Assembly: GCA_028276205.1 (NCBI GenBank)
Contig: JAPYWU010000023.1
Coordinates: 1 to 11,989 of the forward strand
Reading direction: 5' to 3'
Length of the DNA stretch: 11,989 nt
Source of the DNA: Dictyoglomaceae bacterium
Lineage (GTDB): Bacteria; Dictyoglomota; Dictyoglomia; Dictyoglomales; Dictyoglomaceae
The notes under the pieces are model-generated. The model ran no database searches. It saw only the letters and a program-made list of their open reading frames with translations, and had not been told where the DNA came from. Numbering within the stretch: position 1 is the first letter of the stretch; every line of letters begins with the position of its first letter. The position numbers and the translations under genes are program-made. Below, piece after piece: positions 7,059 through 11,989 of the stretch.

Positions 7059-9050
7059 TTAGTGGAAGAATATTGGTAAGAATACAAGGGAAATTACAGC
7101 CATAAGTTTAATTAATATGTTAATTGAAGGCCCCGCTGTATCTTTGAAAGGATCTCCTACTGTATCTCCTACTACTGCTGCCTTGTGAGCGTCAGATCCC
7201 TTACCACCAAACTTACCATGTTCAATTAATTTTTTAGCGTTGTCCCAAGCTCCACCAGCATTTGCCATAAATATGGCTAAGAGTCCTCCAGAAATGGTTG
7301 CTCCTGTAAGCATACCACCCAAAGCCTCTTTGCCTAATAAGAATGCAATAATGAAAGGAGATAATATCATAATTAAACTTGGAAGAATCATAGCTTTTAA
7401 TGCACCGCGTGTACTTATATCCACACATCTTGCATAATCTGGTTCAGCTTTTCCTTCGAGAAGTCCTTTTATTTCTCTAAATTGTCTTCTAACTTCTTCT
7501 ACCATATGAGTTGCTGCTTCACCTACTGCCCTCAAAGCTAAGGCTGAGAATAGGAAAGGCAACATACCACCTATAAGGGCACCTGCAAGAACTGGTGCTT
7601 TTGAAACATCAATATATGGAATTTGGGCCCATTCCTTGAAAGCAGCAAATAAGGATAGAGCGGTTAATATGGCTGAGCCAATAGCAAAACCCTTACCCAT
7701 AGCTGCTGTTGTATTTCCATAAGCATCAAGAGAGCTTGTTATTTCCCTTACTTTTTCTCCTTGATGAGCCATCTCAGCTATTCCACTGGCATTATCTGCT
7801 ATTGGTCCGTAAGCATCAACTGAAAGGGTAATACCTAAGGTTGCAAGCATTCCAACTCCAGCAATTGCTACACCCCACATTCCATTAGCTAAGTAGGCAA
7901 GGTATGTACCTATTGCAAGAACTACTATGGCAAGGAATGTACTTTCCATTCCAACAGAAAGTCCCGCAATGATGTTTGTTGCTGCACCTGTGGTGCTGGC
8001 ATAAGCAATTCTTTCTATTGGTTTATTGGATGTGTAATATTCACTTATTAAACCAACGAGTATGCCTACTATAATTCCAATAGTTCCTGCCCAGAAAGGC
8101 CCTAAATTTCCTAATAAAGAATTAGCTAAAAAGAAAGATCCAATAATAGCAATGGCAGAAGCAAGTAAGGTTCCATTTCTTAATGCATTAGCAGGATCAG
8201 CATTTTTTCTTGATGCATATACTTTTGTAAAGATAATACCAATGATGGAGGAATAAAGACCTATTACTGCAAATAGGAAGGGATAGAGTAAACCTTTCAT
8301 GTCTGCATATGCAAATCCTAATACTGCACCAGCATGGATAGCTCCTACATAGGATTCATATAGATCTGCTCCCATTCCTGCCACATCACCTACGTTATCT
8401 CCCACATTATCAGCTATAACAGCAGGATTTCTTGGATCATCTTCAGGTATTCCTGCTTCAACTTTACCTACAAGGTCTGCTCCTACATCTGCAGCCTTTG
8501 TATAAATACCACCACCTACACGAGCAAAAAGAGCTATAAAACTTGCTCCTAATGCATATCCACTAATAATTTCAAGCTTTAATCTTGGATCTGGCATGAA
8601 ATTACTAAGTAAAAGGTAAATTAAACTTGAGCCAAAGATTCCCAAACTTGCTTCCATAAGTCCCATAACTGCTCCACCAGAAAATGCAATGTCCAAAGCT
8701 TTACCCACTCCATATTTAGAGGCAGCATAAGTAGTTCTTCCATTTGCTCTTGTTGCTATCTTCATTCCTATATATCCAGAAAGCATAGAGAAGGATGCAC
8801 CGATGATGAAGGCTAATCCTAACAATGGTTTTAAAACTAAACCCATAAAGATACCAAATGCGAGAACGAAAATTGCTACAGTTCTTATCTCACGATTTAG
8901 GAAGGCATCTGCACCTTGTTGTATAGCTTTCATGATTTTTTGGATTTCAGCAGGCCCTGCCTCTTCTTTAAGAATACCCTTAGCGATAATATAAGCTACT
9001 AAAAGACCTATGATGCCTGAGATGGGTACAATCCAGAGTAGATTCTGCAT
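7059..9050 (-). CDS. hppA: Membrane-bound ion-translocating pyrophosphatase, K+-dependent type
   Basis: This integral membrane enzyme hydrolyses pyrophosphate and uses the energy to pump Na+ or H+ out of the cytoplasm; 663 residues with about 16 helices is normal. Substrate-site signatures are DVGADLVGKVE (188-198), PEDDPRNP (202-209) and ADNVGDNVGD (213-222), with a C-terminal GDTVGDPFKDTAGP containing K636. The GNTTAAMGKG motif has A449 and G452, where K+-independent enzymes carry Lys and Thr, so a K+ requirement is predicted. D229 and E232 in GADLYES match the D243/E246 pair of the Na+-pumping Thermotoga enzyme. Position 236, equivalent to the gate Glu of plant H+ pumps, is Gly. The ATG at 9048-9050 has GGAGG at 9058-9062 with a 7-base gap. 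The gene has its own promoter and terminator, so it seems to be transcribed alone. Confidence 0.97.
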   Translation of the reverse strand: MQNLLWIVPISGIIGLLVAYIIAKGILKEEAGPAEIQKIMKAIQQGADAFLNREIRTVAIFVLAFGIFMGLVLKPLLGLAFIIGASFSMLSGYIGMKIATRANGRTTYAASKYGVGKALDIAFSGGAVMGLMEASLGIFGSSLIYLLLSNFMPDPRLKLEIISGYALGASFIALFARVGGGIYTKAADVGADLVGKVEAGIPEDDPRNPAVIADNVGDNVGDVAGMGADLYESYVGAIHAGAVLGFAYADMKGLLYPFLFAVIGLYSSIIGIIFTKVYASRKNADPANALRNGTLLASAIAIIGSFFLANSLLGNLGPFWAGTIGIIVGILVGLISEYYTSNKPIERIAYASTTGAATNIIAGLSVGMESTFLAIVVLAIGTYLAYLANGMWGVAIAGVGMLATLGITLSVDAYGPIADNASGIAEMAHQGEKVREITSSLDAYGNTTAAMGKGFAIGSAILTALSLFAAFKEWAQIPYIDVSKAPVLAGALIGGMLPFLFSALALRAVGEAATHMVEEVRRQFREIKGLLEGKAEPDYARCVDISTRGALKAMILPSLIMILSPFIIAFLLGKEALGGMLTGATISGGLLAIFMANAGGAWDNAKKLIEHGKFGGKGSDAHKAAVVGDTVGDPFKDTAGPSINILIKLMAVISLVFLPIFFH

Positions 9051-9088
9051 CTCTAAACCTCCTTTTTAAAAAATTTGTGCCTTATTTT

Positions 9089-9117
9089 AATATAGTTTTT
9101 AGATATTTTAATGTCAA
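9089..9117 (-). promoter_or_regulatory. Promoter of hppA
   Basis: On the minus strand TTGACA (9112-9117) and TATATT (9089-9094) are separated by 17 bases, a near-perfect housekeeping promoter. The expected start is about 9082, giving a leader of about 30 bases that includes the AAGGAGGT ribosome binding site. The -35 box begins eight bases after the stop codon of the preceding gene. No terminator is visible between the two genes, so read-through could add to hppA expression. Confidence 0.8.
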
Positions 9118-9124
9118 GTTAAAA

Positions 9125-11608
9125 TTAGGTTAAAGCAATATTTAGATCTTTAATCTTTTGGTTAAATTCTTCTAATAATTCTTGGGCCTTTTTTAGAGTT
9201 GTAGATTCTGCATATATTATAAGGGCAGGCTCTTCTGGATGTGGAATAATAAGTACCCAAGAGTCATCCATATATATTTTTATTCCATCTATATATTCTA
9301 TGTTTTTTTCGGCATTCTCTTCTATAAGCTTTCTCATGATTTTTCCTTTGTTTTCTGCATAACAATCTACCGTGGCTTTAACCTTGAAATATTCTGGTAA
9401 TTCTTCTACTAATTCTTTTAATGTGAGATTATTCTTTGAATAGATTTCAAAAAACTTTAATAAACCATATATTCCATCAAAAGCAGGTTGAAAATCAGGG
9501 AATATAATGCCATCTTCACTGGCCCCAAATTTAGATTCTGTTCTTAATAAGGTTTTTGTTAATTCAGAAGGCGAAATTTTACTTCTTATTACTCTTCCTC
9601 CTAAATTGTTGGCTATTTTTTCTATTGATTGGGAAATATTTACTGGTACGACTATTTGTGAGTTCGGATAAAGTTTTAATGTAAGATAGGTGAGTACTGC
9701 AATTAACTCATCTTTTGCCAGATATTTTCCTTCTGGTGTAATAATAGAGAAACTTTCACCATCATTATTAATAATTATGCCGAAATCAGCTCCAATAGCC
9801 TTTGTAATATTAATGACCTCTTCATTGGGAACCTTTATTTTATTTGTATCTTCTCCGTATAGATTGAGGGATATATTTTCTATTTTTAATTGGGAAAGTA
9901 TATTGGGTAAGAATAAAGAAGCACTATTTCCTTGATAATCAATTACAATTTTATATCTCTTTTTTTCAATACTTGATTTGTCTATCGATTTAAGTAATCC
10001 CCATGTATAATATTCTATTACATGGGGAGGAAATTTGATCTCTCCTACTTCTTCGGTATAGGTTCGTCTAAAATCCTCTCTGAAGAAAATATTCTCTATT
10101 TTTCTTTCTGTATTTTTATCAATATTAATGCCTGATCTATCAAAAAATTCTATTAATATTTTTTCAGGATCGTAAGGTGATATTCTTATATGGATTCCAG
10201 CAATGGCATCCAAATTTGGAGTAGCATATCTTGAGACGGGTATAGGAAGAGTCCTAATATCAAACACATTTACACCTGTAGAAAGAATGCCTGTTAAGAT
10301 AGCCCTTTTTATCATTCTGCAGGCTGGTCTTGCGTCTCTACTCATTACTACATAAGACGATTTGGGAAGTATGGTACCAAAAGATGCACCTATTTTAGTT
10401 GCAAATTCAGGGGTTATTTCTATATTTATTTTACCTGTAATTCCCCTTTGACCAAATAGGGTTTTTCTCCAATGGCTTCCCCAGACAATGCTTGTGTTAA
10501 CGATAGATCCAGTTTCTATATATTTATTGGGCCATATTTTAACTCCAGTATTAATAAATACTCTATCACCTATTGTATTGTTGTCCCCTATGCTTGCTCC
10601 TTCTTCTATTTTTACAGAGTTTTTTATATTGCATTTACTGCCTATTATGGATGAATAAATACTTGATTTTTTACCTATATAGGTGTTATTGAATATTACA
10701 CTTCTTTGAATTTTTGCTTCGCTATCTACAAATACAGAATCTCCTAAAACTGTTGGTCCAAGAATAGTTGCATTTTCTTTTATTTTTGAAAATTGCCCAA
10801 TATAGACTGGTGGCTTTATAAAGGCAGAGTGAGAAATGTCTACGTCTTCGTTTACAAAGATACCAGGAAGTATTTCTCTACCTGGTATCTTTATTTTTAC
10901 TTTTCCAGTTAGTACATCAATATTGGCTTTGAGAAATTGTTCTAAATTTCCTATATCACACCAATAACCATTTGCTATGTAACCATACAAAGGTGCACCT
11001 TTTTCAAGAAGCATTGGAAATAGATCTTTACTAAAGTCAAAAGGCTCATTTTCTGGTATATAATTTAAAACCTCTGGTTCTAAAATGTAAATACCCGTGT
11101 TAACCGTATCACTAAATACCTCTCCCCAACTTGGTTTTTCTAAAAATTTAACTATTCTTCCTTCATCATCTGTAATTACTACGCCATATTCTAAAGGATT
11201 CTCTACACTTGTTAATACAATAGTAATTAAAGCTTTTTTCTCTTCATGAAATTTTATGATTTCTTGAAAGTTGAAATCTGTTAAGGCATCCCCACTTACT
11301 ATTAAAATTCTTTCTTTTTCCTTATCTTTAAGAGCATATTTTACACTTCCAGCTGTACCAAGAGGTGACTCTTCAATGGAATAATCTAATTTTATGTTCC
11401 AATTAGACCCATCATTAAAATATTCTTGAATGATTTCAGGTAAATAATATAAAGTAGCAATAAATTCTTTAAATCCCTGTTCGGAAAGAAGATTGATAAT
11501 ATGTTCCATTATAGGTTTACCAACAATATAGGTCATAGGTTTGGGACGAGTGATTGTTAGAGGCCTTAATCTTGTTCCCTCTCCCCCTGCCATAACAACA
11601 ACTTTCAT
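9125..11608 (-). CDS. NDP-sugar pyrophosphorylase (probable mannose-1-phosphate guanylyltransferase) fused to a degenerate phosphomannomutase-like domain
   Basis: This 827-residue cytoplasmic protein has three parts. Residues 1-230 are a nucleotidyltransferase making an NDP-sugar from sugar-1-phosphate: GGEGTRLRPLT (8-18), RPKPM (21-25), SPLGTAG (81-87), GDALTD (106-111), LEKP (156-159), NTGIYI (170-175) and the metal Asp D218 in WCDIG. Residues about 250-370 are hexapeptide repeats of a left-handed beta-helix. From about 385 to the end it follows phosphomannomutase (VVMSRDARPACRMIKRA is near-canonical), but the active site is eroded. SHNP reads SPYD from S477, the Mg loop DxDxDR reads NNDGES (614-619), and the sugar loop GGExSGH is GASEDG (695-700). 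Transferase activity is expected and mutase activity doubtful. GTP/mannose preference is inferred from this known fusion family; glucose is possible. The ATG at 11606-11608 has GGGAGG (11616-11621) with a 7-base gap, directly after the glycosyltransferase stop. Confidence 0.88.
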   Translation of the reverse strand: MKVVVMAGGEGTRLRPLTITRPKPMTYIVGKPIMEHIINLLSEQGFKEFIATLYYLPEIIQEYFNDGSNWNIKLDYSIEESPLGTAGSVKYALKDKEKERILIVSGDALTDFNFQEIIKFHEEKKALITIVLTSVENPLEYGVVITDDEGRIVKFLEKPSWGEVFSDTVNTGIYILEPEVLNYIPENEPFDFSKDLFPMLLEKGAPLYGYIANGYWCDIGNLEQFLKANIDVLTGKVKIKIPGREILPGIFVNEDVDISHSAFIKPPVYIGQFSKIKENATILGPTVLGDSVFVDSEAKIQRSVIFNNTYIGKKSSIYSSIIGSKCNIKNSVKIEEGASIGDNNTIGDRVFINTGVKIWPNKYIETGSIVNTSIVWGSHWRKTLFGQRGITGKINIEITPEFATKIGASFGTILPKSSYVVMSRDARPACRMIKRAILTGILSTGVNVFDIRTLPIPVSRYATPNLDAIAGIHIRISPYDPEKILIEFFDRSGINIDKNTERKIENIFFREDFRRTYTEEVGEIKFPPHVIEYYTWGLLKSIDKSSIEKKRYKIVIDYQGNSASLFLPNILSQLKIENISLNLYGEDTNKIKVPNEEVINITKAIGADFGIIINNDGESFSIITPEGKYLAKDELIAVLTYLTLKLYPNSQIVVPVNISQSIEKIANNLGGRVIRSKISPSELTKTLLRTESKFGASEDGIIFPDFQPAFDGIYGLLKFFEIYSKNNLTLKELVEELPEYFKVKATVDCYAENKGKIMRKLIEENAEKNIEYIDGIKIYMDDSWVLIIPHPEEPALIIYAESTTLKKAQELLEEFNQKIKDLNIALT

Positions 11609-11621
11609 GAAAAAACCTCCC

Positions 11622-11989
11622 TTACCAATCAGTTTTTAAATATTCTCTATATACCTCAAAGTAAACCTTTTTTGTTTCTTCAGCAATACTTTTCCATGAG
11701 TATTTTTCCAAAGCTTTTTTAATTGCCATTTTTCCAATTTTTTCTCTTAAATCGTCGTTGTATAAAAGCATTTTAATTTTGTTAGCTAAATCTAATATAT
11801 TTTTAGGTTCAAAAAGTATACCGTCTATTCCATCTTCAATTATTTCAGCAAAACCCCCAAGCCTACTTGCTACTACAGGCTTTCCTAAAGCCATAGCTTC
11901 TAATGCAACTATTCCAAAAGGCTCATAAATACTTGGAAAAACACATATATCAGATGCATGAAGTAGAGCATTTCTTAGATTATCGTCTA
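11622..11989 (-). CDS. GT4-family glycosyltransferase, C-terminal part (5' end outside the window)
   Basis: The frame is open from the right edge to the TAA at 11622-11624, giving 121 residues. They are the C-terminal domain of a GT-B fold retaining glycosyltransferase. A DDNLRNALLHASDICVFPS stretch is followed by the donor-binding E-x7-E motif (EPFGIVALE), then the MALGKPVVAS, LGGFAEII and DGIDGILFEP motifs typical of GT4. Such enzymes transfer a sugar from an NDP-sugar to an acceptor: glycogen synthase-like, sucrose-type or lipid/polysaccharide mannosyltransferases. The visible part does not decide the donor. The following gene, 13 bases downstream, makes an NDP-sugar, so the two probably act together on the same donor. 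An internal ATG at 11892-11894 is not the start, because the conserved motif continues upstream of it. Confidence 0.92.
   Translation of the reverse strand, partial: DDNLRNALLHASDICVFPSIYEPFGIVALEAMALGKPVVASRLGGFAEIIEDGIDGILFEPKNILDLANKIKMLLYNDDLREKIGKMAIKKALEKYSWKSIAEETKKVYFEVYREYLKTDW

Noticed and set aside
1..11989. Defence island, mobile element, CRISPR array or new multi-gene system
   Set aside because: Every stretch is explained by housekeeping, transport or carbohydrate genes. No direct-repeat arrays, transposase, integrase, reverse transcriptase or toxin-antitoxin pairs were seen, and no gap exceeds about 130 bases.

Overview
The window is AT-rich bacterial DNA, densely packed with genes on both strands, with housekeeping and transport genes and no mobile DNA. 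Gene content and protein style point to an anaerobic, probably thermophilic bacterium of the Dictyoglomus kind. The pointers are a Thermus/eukaryote-like isoleucyl-tRNA synthetase, a membrane-bound pyrophosphatase, proteins rich in Lys, Glu and Ile, and strong GGAGG ribosome binding sites. The genus is inferred from general resemblance, not proven.

Plus strand, 1-1416: the 3' end of a protein with a C-terminal PASTA domain (a Ser/Thr kinase or a penicillin-binding protein), then ribulose-phosphate 3-epimerase (rpe), then an unrecognised multi-pass membrane protein. The three are packed like an operon, each Shine-Dalgarno sequence lying at the end of the preceding gene.

Minus strand, 1391-6932: an operon read from right to left. 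It starts at a near-consensus promoter (-35 at 6995-7000, -10 at 6973-6978) and a TTG-started ileS. It continues 16 bases later into a complete three-gene ABC importer of the BtuCDF/FecBCD type: secreted binding protein, FecCD permease and ATPase. The importer genes overlap each other, and the last one runs 26 bases into the 3' end of the plus-strand membrane-protein gene.

Minus strand, 7005-9117: a self-contained unit for a membrane-bound, ion-pumping pyrophosphatase (hppA). It has its own TTGACA-17-TATATT promoter and a strong hairpin-plus-T-tract terminator. Key residues fit a K+-dependent enzyme with the Na+-pump type of gate.

Minus strand, 9125-11989: a GT4 glycosyltransferase (only its C-terminal part is in the window) followed 13 bases later by an 827-residue sugar-nucleotide pyrophosphorylase. 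The latter carries a left-handed beta-helix and a phosphomannomutase-like domain whose catalytic loops are eroded. The pair suggests supply and use of GDP-mannose or a similar NDP-sugar for glycan or glycoside synthesis.

No tRNA, rRNA, CRISPR array, insertion sequence, prophage or defence system was seen. The points most worth following are the degenerate mutase domain, the linkage of ileS to a vitamin B12-type importer without a visible riboswitch, and the ion specificity of the pyrophosphatase. I found no convincing sign of an undescribed multi-gene system.
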